This document shows positions 52,361 through 59,826 of a stretch of 64,000 nucleotides of DNA, one piece after another. Location: the NCBI GenBank assembly GCA_013036995.1, contig JAAOXG010000039.1, forward strand, positions 186,001 through 250,000, in the 5' to 3' direction. The number at the start of each line of letters is the position of its first letter. The stretch's first letter is position 1. The notes beneath the pieces are model-generated. The model worked only from the letters and a program-made list of their open reading frames with translations. It had not been told where the DNA came from and made no database searches. The position numbers were made by a program, and so were the translations under genes. The DNA is from Lacrimispora defluvii. Its GTDB lineage: Bacteria > Bacillota > Clostridia > Lachnospirales > Lachnospiraceae.

Positions 52361-52407
52361 AAACATCAACTAACTTTCGGGTAAAAATTGACGTTCAGTT
52401 GATGTTT
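52361..52407. promoter_or_regulatory. Inverted repeat between response regulator and ABC transporter
   Basis: AAACATCAACT at 52361-52371 is perfectly inverted as AGTTGATGTTT at 52397-52407, 25 bp apart. It lies in the divergent promoter region, with a TTGACG -35-like hexamer at 52389. Probably the response regulator's binding site for its own and the transporter promoter. Confidence 0.55.
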
Positions 52408-52479
52408 TAAAATTATAGTTCATTATAGCGTTAATATAAATAAAAACGCAAAATAAAATTCACAAAAGGAGTGTATAAA

Positions 52480-53424
52480 ATGGGAAAATCAAGCGGTAAC
52501 GGCTCAGCTGCAATACAGCTGGATCGTCTCACAAAAAATTTTGGTGATTATCATGCAGTCAGCAATCTCTCACTTGAGGTAAATAGCAGCGAAATATTCG
52601 GGTTTCTCGGTTTAAACGGAGCAGGCAAATCAACCACAATTAAAATGATGTTGTCATTGCTCAAACCTTCGTCCGGCAGTGTCTATATGCTGGGAAATAA
52701 GGTTGACTCCGGAACTCATAAGTTGTGGGAGCAGGTTGGATATTTAGAGGATGCCACTTATTATCCAGGACTTACTGTGATAGAAAATTTAGATATTGCC
52801 CGCAGGATGCAAATGATATCTGACCGTCAATCGATTACCAGGGTGATAGAAAAGCTGGGTTTAGAGGCTCATAAAAATAAGAAAGCAAAAAATCTTTCTC
52901 TGGGAAACAAACAACGGTTAGGGTTAGCAAAAGCAATGATTCATAATCCCAAAATTTTAATCTTAGATGAACCGATTAACGGCCTTGATCCCGCAGGTGT
53001 CGTGGAAATAAGAAAAATGCTTATGGATTTATCAAAAAATTCTGGTGTTACTGTTTTTATATCCAGTCACCAGCTGGAAGAACTTTCAAAACTGGTTGAT
53101 CGAATTGGAATCATCCATGAAGGTCGGTTAATCCAGGAAATTAATATGGCACATTTGGAGCAGTCTTTGCAAAAACACCTGGTTCTGGATGGACGGGATA
53201 AAAATGCAATAGAACATATACTTACAGAACATGGATATCATTTTGAAAAAAGCACAGATGGACTGCAGCTGCTATTGGAAGGCCCTGCAACGGAAAGCCC
53301 TGAAAGATTGGCTGAACTGTTGGTTCGTTCTGGACAGCCTCCAACACAATTAAACATTGTTACCGAAGATTTGGAAGGTTATTTTCTGCGGATGATTCAA
53401 AGTATAAGGAGGATATACAAATGA
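52480..53424 (+). CDS. ABC transporter ATPase (BcrA-like)
   Basis: The start is ATG 52480 behind AAAAGGAG; a GTG three codons upstream lies inside that site. A 314-residue ATPase with Walker A GLNGAGKST, LVLDGR-type late domain, signature LSLGNKQRLGLAKA (LSLGNK replaces LSGGQ, as in the BcrA group), Walker B ILILDEPINGLD and H-loop SSHQLEEL. The C-terminal 90 residues are a typical BcrA-type extension. With its small permease it forms an antibiotic-resistance or immunity transporter. Confidence 0.92.
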   Translation: MGKSSGNGSAAIQLDRLTKNFGDYHAVSNLSLEVNSSEIFGFLGLNGAGKSTTIKMMLSLLKPSSGSVYMLGNKVDSGTHKLWEQVGYLEDATYYPGLTVIENLDIARRMQMISDRQSITRVIEKLGLEAHKNKKAKNLSLGNKQRLGLAKAMIHNPKILILDEPINGLDPAGVVEIRKMLMDLSKNSGVTVFISSHQLEELSKLVDRIGIIHEGRLIQEINMAHLEQSLQKHLVLDGRDKNAIEHILTEHGYHFEKSTDGLQLLLEGPATESPERLAELLVRSGQPPTQLNIVTEDLEGYFLRMIQSIRRIYK

Positions 53425-54131
53425 AACTGTTGTCATTTATACATTGCGAAGCTCTTAAAGTATTGCGATCAAGTGTTTTTTGGATTGTTGTTGCTACATT
53501 TGCCACTATGCCGATTATGTTGGGTTTCGTCACATATATCAATGCTCCAGATGCGGGATGGAATCCTTATTTAACAGATTTACTTGGTACCAGCACTGCT
53601 CTTTTGGTGATTGGATTTTCTTTCACCGCATGCTGGGTTTTTGGACGGGAATATACAGATAAAACGATCAGTGAGTTGCTGGTAAAACCAGTGTCTAAAC
53701 TTTATGTGGTACTTTCAAAGTTCATTGTAATTTTTATTTGGGATTTGTTGCTGGCCTTTTTCATGTTTGGGGTTGTATCCATTATGGGAATATTGATTGG
53801 ACTAAATGGTGGTACATGGCTGCTTATAGTAAATAGCTTCCTTACTTTTATGGCAGCATCACTTCTAACTATGATAGTTAGTACAATAAGCGCCCTCCTT
53901 GCAAATGTCAGCAAAGGATATTTAGCTCCTATTGGACTCGCGTTCCTTATAGTGGTTGTTTCCAATGTCGTTGCGCAGGCTGGGCTTGCCGCTTACTTTC
54001 CATGGACAATTCCGTCATTAATTATTTCAAATGTTCCTCTTGGCTTCATCAGCATCGCCATACTCGCTATTACTGGAATAATAGGGTTTGCCGGAACAGT
54101 TGCTTGGTGGAAGTATGCCGAACAACTATAG
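53421..54131 (+). CDS. ABC-2 type permease
   Basis: A 236-residue membrane protein with six helices (about 18-38, 55-75, 95-125, 140-165, 170-195 and 205-230), the length of BcrB/lantibiotic-immunity permeases. It shares an ATGA overlap with the ATPase gene. Together they probably pump a lipid-II-targeting peptide or similar; the divergent kinase with a short loop fits that picture. The loop WNPYLTDLLGTSTALL lies between helices. Confidence 0.9.
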   Translation: MKLLSFIHCEALKVLRSSVFWIVVATFATMPIMLGFVTYINAPDAGWNPYLTDLLGTSTALLVIGFSFTACWVFGREYTDKTISELLVKPVSKLYVVLSKFIVIFIWDLLLAFFMFGVVSIMGILIGLNGGTWLLIVNSFLTFMAASLLTMIVSTISALLANVSKGYLAPIGLAFLIVVVSNVVAQAGLAAYFPWTIPSLIISNVPLGFISIAILAITGIIGFAGTVAWWKYAEQL

Positions 54132-54160
54132 GTATGGTGGAGTGTAAATGCCTGCACTTT

Positions 54161-54197
54161 TTCTCCCCAGTCAATCTGCTATATTGACTGGGGAGAA
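54161..54197. terminator. 15-bp hairpin after the ABC-2 permease
   Basis: TTCTCCCCAGTCAAT and its perfect complement (54183-54197) form a stem with a 7-base loop. Only a weak T-run follows (AATTTCG). It separates convergent genes and probably terminates both. Confidence 0.6.
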
Positions 54198-54227
54198 TTT
54201 CGCCAGCACCTGACAATCAATATCCAA

Positions 54228-55172
54228 CTATAACTGATTAAGCCTGCTTTCAGGCTCTTCACCATTTTCTATACATCTTATATTTTTCACAAAGAAATCA
54301 TATCTCTTTTTATGGAGTTTGAGACCGTCAGGCATACCTGCCGTATGAGGTGTGAGTATTACATTACTCAGACTACGCAGCTCACTTTCAATTGGAAGTG
54401 GCTCCGTTTCAAACACATCAAGACATGCACCTGAAATTTCTCTGTTTTTTAACGCATCTATTAAGTCTTCTTCATTTACAATCCGACCACGGGCTGTATT
54501 GATAAATAGTGCTGTGTTTTTCATTTTCCTGAATACTTCTTTGTCAATCAGTTTTTGGGTTTGCTGATTTAAAGCTGAATGTACTGTGACAATATCTGAC
54601 GTGCTTACAAGATTATCAAAATCAGTTATCTGAACATTCTCATAAGACTGTACAGCAGTATTTCTTGTGTAAACCAGCACATTCATATCAAACGCCTTAC
54701 ATAACCCGGCTACTTTTTTACCAATGGTGCCAAATCCGATAATGCCAATTGTTTTGCCTTGTAACTCGCTTCCTGTATACTCCAACTGATTTTGATCTGT
54801 CTTATTTTTCATGAAGCCGTCAAGAAGCGGTATATTTTTATAGTAAGACAATATGAATGCCATTACAAGCTCGGCCACTGCATTGGCATTTACTCCAGCC
54901 GCATTTGCCGCCCAAATACCCAGTTGTGTACAGGCATCAATATCTACATTATCGTATCCTGCACCTGTTTGTACTAATTTCAATTGTTTCGCTTTTGAAA
55001 GTAGATTTCTGTCAATCTTAACATGCTCTGGTATAATCACCTGGCAATCTTCAATATGATGCAGCATTTCTTCCCCTGGCGGAACAATTACAATGTCCCA
55101 TTTTTTTGGGAAACAATTTATAATATTCATCTTTGATGCCTCAGTGAAATAGCCAACTATGAGAATTTTCAT
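54228..55172 (-). CDS. D-isomer 2-hydroxyacid dehydrogenase
   Basis: A 314-residue NAD-dependent oxidoreductase of the D-3-phosphoglycerate/formate dehydrogenase superfamily. The Rossmann motif is GKTIGIIGFGTIGKKVAGLC at about 145-164; catalytic residues are Arg in FINTARGRIV, Glu in ETEPLP and His in LTPHTAG. It would interconvert a 2-oxo acid and its D-hydroxy acid. Length is on the short side but complete. No operon partner on the same strand. Confidence 0.9.
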   Translation of the reverse strand: MKILIVGYFTEASKMNIINCFPKKWDIVIVPPGEEMLHHIEDCQVIIPEHVKIDRNLLSKAKQLKLVQTGAGYDNVDIDACTQLGIWAANAAGVNANAVAELVMAFILSYYKNIPLLDGFMKNKTDQNQLEYTGSELQGKTIGIIGFGTIGKKVAGLCKAFDMNVLVYTRNTAVQSYENVQITDFDNLVSTSDIVTVHSALNQQTQKLIDKEVFRKMKNTALFINTARGRIVNEEDLIDALKNREISGACLDVFETEPLPIESELRSLSNVILTPHTAGMPDGLKLHKKRYDFFVKNIRCIENGEEPESRLNQL

Positions 55173-55240
55173 TTAATACCCCTTTCATTATTTTTTAAAT
55201 TTAGTATAGATAGTCCCATTTATACAGTCAAGTTCTATTC

Positions 55241-55648
55241 TTAAGTCAGTCGTTTGGTTTTTGTCTGGGTAAGGATGGCAAAGACAGAATCATTACTGAT
55301 AATATGTTCCATTTTGCAGGCATCTGCACTTGCTGTCAATTCATTGACATTACAACATGCAATGAGAAAATCTTTAATGATCTGGAATTTAGCTGTAATA
55401 ATCTCGCCCTGTTGACGTCCTTTCTCAGTCAGCTGAATTTCTCCACCTAAAGGTTTGATTACCAGCCCTTCATCCTGCAATGCATTTACGGCACAATGGA
55501 CACTGGGCTTGGAAACCCCTAAATATACAGCAATATCGATTGAACGTACTAATTGGGATCTTTGAGAAAGCATATAGATAGCCTTTAAATATTCTTCCCT
55601 TGATGAACTAAGTTTCTTTCTTATTAAATCATTCTTATCCTGTTTCAC
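55241..55648 (-). CDS. DtxR/MntR-family metal-dependent regulator
   Basis: The start is GTG 55648 behind GGAGG; the frame extends upstream through the operator but no promoter would serve it. A 135-residue regulator with winged helix LSSSREEYLKAIYMLSQRSQ and VRSIDIAVYLGVSKPSVHCAVN, and a dimerisation domain whose DACKMEHIISNDS matches the Cys-x-x-Glu-His metal site of DtxR proteins. It lacks the SH3-like tail. Metal and target are unknown. It has its own copy of the GTGTATAG operator at 55682-55700. Confidence 0.85.
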   Translation of the reverse strand: MKQDKNDLIRKKLSSSREEYLKAIYMLSQRSQLVRSIDIAVYLGVSKPSVHCAVNALQDEGLVIKPLGGEIQLTEKGRQQGEIITAKFQIIKDFLIACCNVNELTASADACKMEHIISNDSVFAILTQTKTKRLT

Positions 55649-55681
55649 AGCTGATCCTCCACCATTAAACTGTAGTGCAAA

Positions 55682-55700
55682 GTGTATAGTTGCCATACTC
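55682..55700 (-). promoter_or_regulatory. Shared operator copy 3, before the DtxR-type gene
   Basis: GTGTATAGTTGCCATACTC lies in the spacer between a -35 (TTGTGC) and a -10 (TACACT, complement of 55681-55686) with 18-bp spacing. The motif matches copies at 55981-55999 and 56494-56512, differing at two positions. Confidence 0.6.
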
Positions 55701-55710
55701 TTTCGCACAA

Positions 55711-55947
55711 TTACTTTTTTATCTTTGAACTCTTATTCTTCTCGTTATCCACCGGTTGATTAATAAACAAATCAGTTTCTGTAAATGCAGAACGGTCGTA
55801 CGGATAAACAGGTGCACTAAAGCATTGAGAAAATGAGTTAAAAAGTGCCTCGAGTAAATTTTGATTAACTTTGAGTTTTTGCAGATACTGCTGCTCGCTA
55901 ACCTCACTATGATCTTGGGTATGATATTTGGTTATTTTCTTTTTCAT
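55711..55947 (-). CDS. Small protein of unknown function (78 residues)
   Basis: The start is ATG 55947 (MKKKITKYHTQDHSEVSEQQY) with AGGAG 8 bp upstream; the frame extends 20 codons further. It lacks a signal peptide or helix-turn-helix and is Asn/Gln/Ser-rich with one Cys. It lies between the MarR-type and DtxR-type genes, and each of the three has its own copy of the shared operator. I do not recognise a family; it may be a co-regulated effector. Confidence 0.6.
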   Translation of the reverse strand: MKKKITKYHTQDHSEVSEQQYLQKLKVNQNLLEALFNSFSQCFSAPVYPYDRSAFTETDLFINQPVDNEKNKSSKIKK

Positions 55948-55980
55948 GTTAGTTTCTCCTAACTCTATGTTGCGAAAAAT

Positions 55981-55999
55981 GTGTATGGTTGCCATACAC
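55981..55999 (-). promoter_or_regulatory. Shared operator copy 2, before the 78-residue gene
   Basis: GTGTATGGTTGCCATACAC is a perfect dyad with arms GTGTATGG and CCATACAC around a 3-bp centre. Upstream of it on the minus strand stands TTGCAT as a -35-like hexamer; the -10 is weak (TACACA). Confidence 0.6.
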
Positions 56000-56012
56000 T
56001 TATGCAAAATTT

Positions 56013-56486
56013 TTATTTGATTATATTTTCATCAAAATTTTGAATCTTTTTAATTAACCCAGACAAAAATTCTGACAAAAATTTTATATCCTGATCTGTA
56101 GCATCTTGCAGTTCATTTTCCACCATGCTGTTTATGATTTCATGATAATACATGTGATTTTTATGAGCCTTTTCACCTTTTTCTGTCAGGCTCAGTAAAT
56201 ATCTGGATAAATTTAGTTCATCAACTTCTTTCTTAACCAGAGCCTTTCTCTCCAGCTTTCTGAGAATTTCGGAAACAGCTCCCTTTGTTACACCCAGAAT
56301 ATCCGCCAGACCGCCTACGTGAATGCAGGGGTGTTCTGCTATCGCCTTTATTACATGGATTTCAGAGTGGTAAATTGGTACATCCGTTCCGTAGTAACGT
56401 GTTTTTTTATCCAGTTCCATTAATGCAAACGCCAATTCTAAGGATTCATATGCGATTTTATGTTTGTTGTTTTTAATTTTTTCCAT
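56013..56486 (-). CDS. MarR-family regulator, apparently from a leaderless mRNA
   Basis: The start is ATG 56486 (MEKIKNNKHKIAYESLELAF), 157 codons. The frame is open 68 codons further up, but those lie beyond the promoter. Winged-helix motif: LADILGVTKGAVSEILRKLE, then a basic wing and a C-terminal dimerisation helix. No ribosome site is present; the -10 hexamer (56493-56498) ends six bases before the ATG, which would place +1 at the A of ATG. It lies beside a DtxR-type gene and a 78-residue gene with matching operators and is the obvious candidate to bind them. Confidence 0.85.
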   Translation of the reverse strand: MEKIKNNKHKIAYESLELAFALMELDKKTRYYGTDVPIYHSEIHVIKAIAEHPCIHVGGLADILGVTKGAVSEILRKLERKALVKKEVDELNLSRYLLSLTEKGEKAHKNHMYYHEIINSMVENELQDATDQDIKFLSEFLSGLIKKIQNFDENIIK

Positions 56487-56492
56487 ACCAAC

Positions 56493-56521
56493 AGTATATG
56501 GTTGCCATACACTTTTGTCAA
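56493..56521 (-). promoter_or_regulatory. Near-consensus promoter with embedded operator copy 1
   Basis: On the minus strand TTGACA (complement of 56516-56521), 17-bp spacer, TATACT (complement of 56493-56498). The dyad GTATATGGTTGCCATACAC (56494-56512) fills the spacer and the -10. The MarR-type start codon follows six bases after the -10. Confidence 0.75.
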
Positions 56522-56584
56522 GAATAATTTCTTTATGCAGAGAGAGGGGGGCACATCTCCCACGGAATTTTTCATTGTTCAAAA

Positions 56585-56622
56585 AAAGAGCAGGGTACAT
56601 ATCTCTATATACCTTGCTCTTT
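56585..56622 (-). terminator. Terminator after FNT-family channel gene
   Basis: Stem AAAGAGCA(A)GGTATAT with its complement, followed by TTTTTTT on the minus strand. It lies 22 bp after the channel gene's stop, before the MarR-type promoter. Confidence 0.75.
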
Positions 56623-56643
56623 AAAGAAGAGCAAATATTATTC

Positions 56644-57420
56644 TTATTCAACTGGCTTTGATTTGGACGCATACCAATAAGGTACGGCAAGCAAAAGAGA
56701 TCCCCCTATCATATTACCAACGGTAACAATCAATATATTTTTTATTACAGCCAAAGCAGTCAAACCTGCTTCATGAGGCAACATTAGAGCAATTGAGAAA
56801 ATTCCCATATTAGCAATGGAATGCTCAAACCCGGAAGCTGAAAATGCCAATACACAAAATAGCATCATAATCAGCTTCGCGCTTTCCTCTTTCATCTTGT
56901 AACACAGCCAGATTGCAAGGCAGACAACAAAATTACACAGTACAGCGCGGAAAAACAGCTGTCCCCAGGGGATACCAAGTTTTGAAAGTGCTGTTTTTTC
57001 AATATATACATCAGATATTCCAATCATAGCTTTGCTTTGCACATAAATGAAAGATAATACCATGCAGCCCAGGAGATTTCCAATATAGTTTATCAGCAAC
57101 AGCTTTACTGCCTTTTTCAGACTTACCGTTCTTTCCAGGCAGCCGACTGTAAATACAAAACAATTTCCGGTAAAAAGTTCACCTCCAGCAAATGCCAACA
57201 GCCCAAGAGCTACCCAAAAAGTAAGCCCGATTGCTATCTTTCCATAATATTTCCCTTCTACCTGAGTAATTGCCGCTACGGAAAAGGAAAGGGCAACTCC
57301 CATGATAATAAAAAATCCGGACATCATTGCCAATACAATATATCTTGAGAGGTTTCCGCTTAGGAAATCACTTTTGCCCTGTGCCGACTCTGCAACCTTT
57401 TTAATTTCATCTGGATACAT
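56644..57420 (-). CDS. Formate/nitrite transporter family channel
   Basis: A 258-residue FNT-family protein with about six helices forming a pentameric anion channel for formate, nitrite, lactate or similar. Signature segments: FAGGELFTGNCFVFTVGC and FSASGFEHSIANMG, the latter holding the conserved central His. The C-terminus is short. It lies 17 bp after the alpha/beta hydrolase gene on the same strand, so the two are probably co-transcribed; the channel may export an acid released by the hydrolase. Confidence 0.9.
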   Translation of the reverse strand: MYPDEIKKVAESAQGKSDFLSGNLSRYIVLAMMSGFFIIMGVALSFSVAAITQVEGKYYGKIAIGLTFWVALGLLAFAGGELFTGNCFVFTVGCLERTVSLKKAVKLLLINYIGNLLGCMVLSFIYVQSKAMIGISDVYIEKTALSKLGIPWGQLFFRAVLCNFVVCLAIWLCYKMKEESAKLIMMLFCVLAFSASGFEHSIANMGIFSIALMLPHEAGLTALAVIKNILIVTVGNMIGGSLLLAVPYWYASKSKPVE

Positions 57421-57437
57421 AACCGCACCTGCCTTTA

Positions 57438-58652
57438 TTAAATTTCATCCATGTTACAGTCAAACACTTCATCCATCCAGTCAAACATGACCTGATGGAA
57501 AAGTGCATGATTTCCCTCCTGGCAGTGCTCTTCTGCTCCTTCCTCAATGGTAAATACGCGGACTGTCTTGGGAGCTTTTATTTCTTCCAGCAAAGTATTC
57601 AACTGGTCTTTGGACACAAAGTGGTCTGTTTCTCCCATGGTAAGCAAAACAGGGCATTTAATAGTTCCGGCAATTCCTTTTAATGAAGCTTTTTTCATCT
57701 CTTCAAACACTTCATAACGGTGCTGTAAGCCAAACACCCATTTTCCATTGTTAAGCATCCATTTTAAATTAGAATTATGTTCCTCGGCCATAGCAAGCAT
57801 CTGTTCTCTTTTTTCCTCTGGAAGCTGTAATACTTGAGCCAGCTGGGGATTCTGATTCAGGGTAGAATCAAAGGTATCGTAAAATACATTAAATGCGATA
57901 CAGGCTTTAATCCGCTCATCAAATGCTGCAGCTCTCGGTGCAAAATAACCACCAAGACTCATACCAAGCAGTGCCAGCTTCTCCATATCAACCTCTGGTC
58001 TCGTCTCTAAATAATCAAGAGCAGCACTTACCGGAACCTCTGCGTCATGACGCATGAAGAGATTCTGTTTCCGTAACGCTTCTCCCTGCCCTGGCATTTC
58101 AAAAACGAGACAATGGTATCCTCTTTTAATTGCTGCAGCGGCTCCGCAAAAATACAGTTCCTGTAAAGTTGAATCATATCCGCCTATAAATACTAGCACC
58201 GGACGTTTTTTAAGTTCCCCTTTTTTGTCCTCTGATGCACCATAAAAATATCCTTTCAATTGAGTTCCTTCATAAGGGATTTTTACAATTTCAAAATGAC
58301 TGTCTAAAAGTTCCATTGCTTTTTCAAATGCCATGACGCTTTTTTCAAAATTTTCCATTCTTCTTTCATCAGTTCCATCTAAAAAGAATTCTCCAGTGCG
58401 ATAATAATTATGGGCCCGTAAAAATGCCTCTCTGGCACTTACCTTATGCTTCCTATTGAAGCAATCCATTGCCGTCCGGTAGGTTCTGTCCGCAGTTTTT
58501 TTCCATTCCAGGAACCAGCTTTCAAAATTGCCTTCTTCCATTCTTGCTGCTGTTGCAAGGCACTCCCCAATTTCTGCTCCTTGATAACCTGCGTAGGCTG
58601 CTGCCCTTAATAATTCAAATGAAAATGCCTGATCCTTAAAATAAAATTTCAT
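57438..58652 (-). CDS. Alpha/beta hydrolase with N-terminal helical region
   Basis: A 404-residue hydrolase. The first 120 residues are helical (SWFLEWKKTADRTYRTAMDC, AREAFLRAHNYYRTGEFFL), as in the FrsA/2,6-dihydropseudooxynicotine hydrolase group that splits C-C bonds or esters. The catalytic Ser is in ALLGMSLGGYFAPRA at about 230, the Asp in GETDHF and the His in QEGNHALFHQ. Oxyanion segment VFIGGYDSTLQELY. Substrate unknown. It heads an operon with the FNT channel, behind two operator-like sites and a leader hairpin. Confidence 0.85.
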   Translation of the reverse strand: MKFYFKDQAFSFELLRAAAYAGYQGAEIGECLATAARMEEGNFESWFLEWKKTADRTYRTAMDCFNRKHKVSAREAFLRAHNYYRTGEFFLDGTDERRMENFEKSVMAFEKAMELLDSHFEIVKIPYEGTQLKGYFYGASEDKKGELKKRPVLVFIGGYDSTLQELYFCGAAAAIKRGYHCLVFEMPGQGEALRKQNLFMRHDAEVPVSAALDYLETRPEVDMEKLALLGMSLGGYFAPRAAAFDERIKACIAFNVFYDTFDSTLNQNPQLAQVLQLPEEKREQMLAMAEEHNSNLKWMLNNGKWVFGLQHRYEVFEEMKKASLKGIAGTIKCPVLLTMGETDHFVSKDQLNTLLEEIKAPKTVRVFTIEEGAEEHCQEGNHALFHQVMFDWMDEVFDCNMDEI

Positions 58653-58711
58653 GTCGGTTTCCTCCTTGTAATTTTGATGTTAATTGGAATAAGTTGTTTA
58701 ATAATTATTTC

Positions 58712-58819
58712 ATTGAACATTCGGTGAATGTAATCTTTTAAAAGCTACCTGGAAAATAATTCATTCTATTTCCCAGGTTAAAAATTGTAATCAGCATTTT
58801 CATTCACCATTTGTTCAAT
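58712..58819 (-). promoter_or_regulatory. Inverted pair of operator-like sites and leader hairpin before the hydrolase
   Basis: ATTGAACATTCGGTGAATG at 58712-58730 and its inverted relative CATTCACCATTTGTTCAAT at 58801-58819 agree at 16 of 19 positions when aligned. Between them a hairpin with arms ACCTGG/CCAGGT (58747-58778) is followed on the minus strand by AGCTTTTAAAAG, a possible attenuator. The whole leader region suggests a repressor acting on the hydrolase-channel operon. Confidence 0.5.
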
Positions 58820-59041
58820 CAACATTATATATCAATGTTTTTTTAAATGCAATAGTTTTTTATTCTATTATTTTATATAAATAACAAGTACTGCTCTTCC
58901 ATGCAAATAATAAGCTGGCACACTATGGAATTACGCCTTAGGGTGCCAGCTTATTTTTTATTTATATACTCTTATTTTGTTGTCTTATTTCTTTATAAGA
59001 AAACTATCCGGAACGCCGTTTACTGCATCAAAGTTATAATT
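58820..59041. other. Intergenic region with a terminator-like hairpin
   Basis: The stretch 58653-59041 between the hydrolase and the GNAT gene has no gene. Beyond the regulatory sites listed, it holds a strong hairpin at 58909-58960: AATAAGCTGGCAC pairs with GTGCCAGCTTATT, with TTTTTTATTT after it on the plus strand. It probably ends the GNAT transcript on the minus strand. I see nothing else. Confidence 0.6.
58909..58960 (-). terminator. Terminator downstream of GNAT gene
   Basis: Thirteen-base arms AATAAGCTGGCAC and GTGCCAGCTTATT with a 19-24-base loop. T-rich flanks occur on both sides; the GNAT gene ends 80 bp upstream on the minus strand. Confidence 0.65.
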
Positions 59042-59620
59042 TTATCTGTAATTTTCCAGGTCCAGCCACATCACACTAACTGTATCTTCTTGATCAATTA
59101 CTCTGTAACCAAAGCACTCATACATATTTTTAGTACCTCTATATCGTTTTTGTGGTGCAAGCTGATCTTCAAATGGCAGTGCGATCATTGCATCGTATCC
59201 TTCAGCCACAAAATCAGAAATTGCAGTTTTTAATATTTGTCTTGCTATTCCTTGCCCTCTATATTCGGGATGGATCATGAAGCAAATGGTACAGCCAACT
59301 TTTTTATCTCCACAATACGGGTATAATTCATCTTTCAGTCTGGAATAATTTGTAATGTCATTTGAATTGCACCATCCAATGCATTTATCGTTATCAAAAG
59401 CCAGGTACCCGGTCATTCTGCCATTTAATATTTCCGTTAATGCTTCATCGCGGTTTGTTTCTCCCGATCGGTTTTTCCACTCTTCCATAGAACAATCGGA
59501 CTGATAATAGCGGCAATAGCAAGTAGCCCAATGTGGTGTATTTTGAAAATCAATACTGCTCAAGAAGTTTACAAATGTTTCACCTAATTCACTGTTTAGT
59601 TTTTTAATTATTAAATTCAT
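59042..59620 (-). CDS. GNAT family N-acetyltransferase
   Basis: A 192-residue single-domain GNAT. The acetyl-CoA site is CFMIHPEYRGQGIARQILKT at about 125-145. The N-terminal half is Cys/Trp-rich (FQNTPHWATCYCRYYQSDCS), a feature of a subgroup of Firmicute GNATs of unknown substrate. The C-terminal YECFGYRVI is the usual final strand. It stands alone. Confidence 0.85.
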   Translation of the reverse strand: MNLIIKKLNSELGETFVNFLSSIDFQNTPHWATCYCRYYQSDCSMEEWKNRSGETNRDEALTEILNGRMTGYLAFDNDKCIGWCNSNDITNYSRLKDELYPYCGDKKVGCTICFMIHPEYRGQGIARQILKTAISDFVAEGYDAMIALPFEDQLAPQKRYRGTKNMYECFGYRVIDQEDTVSVMWLDLENYR

Positions 59621-59826
59621 CTTTAATCCTTTCTGGTATTATACATGATTAGAAACAATTCAAGAGTTGTTGAACGAAAATATTATTCAGCTATATTCGC
59701 TGCATTAGTGCGCCAATCTTTTGTACCGTCAATACGTATAATATCACAAGTAAGCGTTTCTGACCACTCATCTATTTTTGATAAGGAACCTAACTCGATA
59801 AATTCCTATTTATCTCCTAAAAATGT

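Noticed and set aside
59640-59826. Possible gene fragment between the GNAT and VanZ genes (minus-strand frame EFIELGSLSKIDEWSETL onward)
   Set aside because: About 40 codons without a start or ribosome site and no recognised family; the plus-strand frame is equally unsupported.
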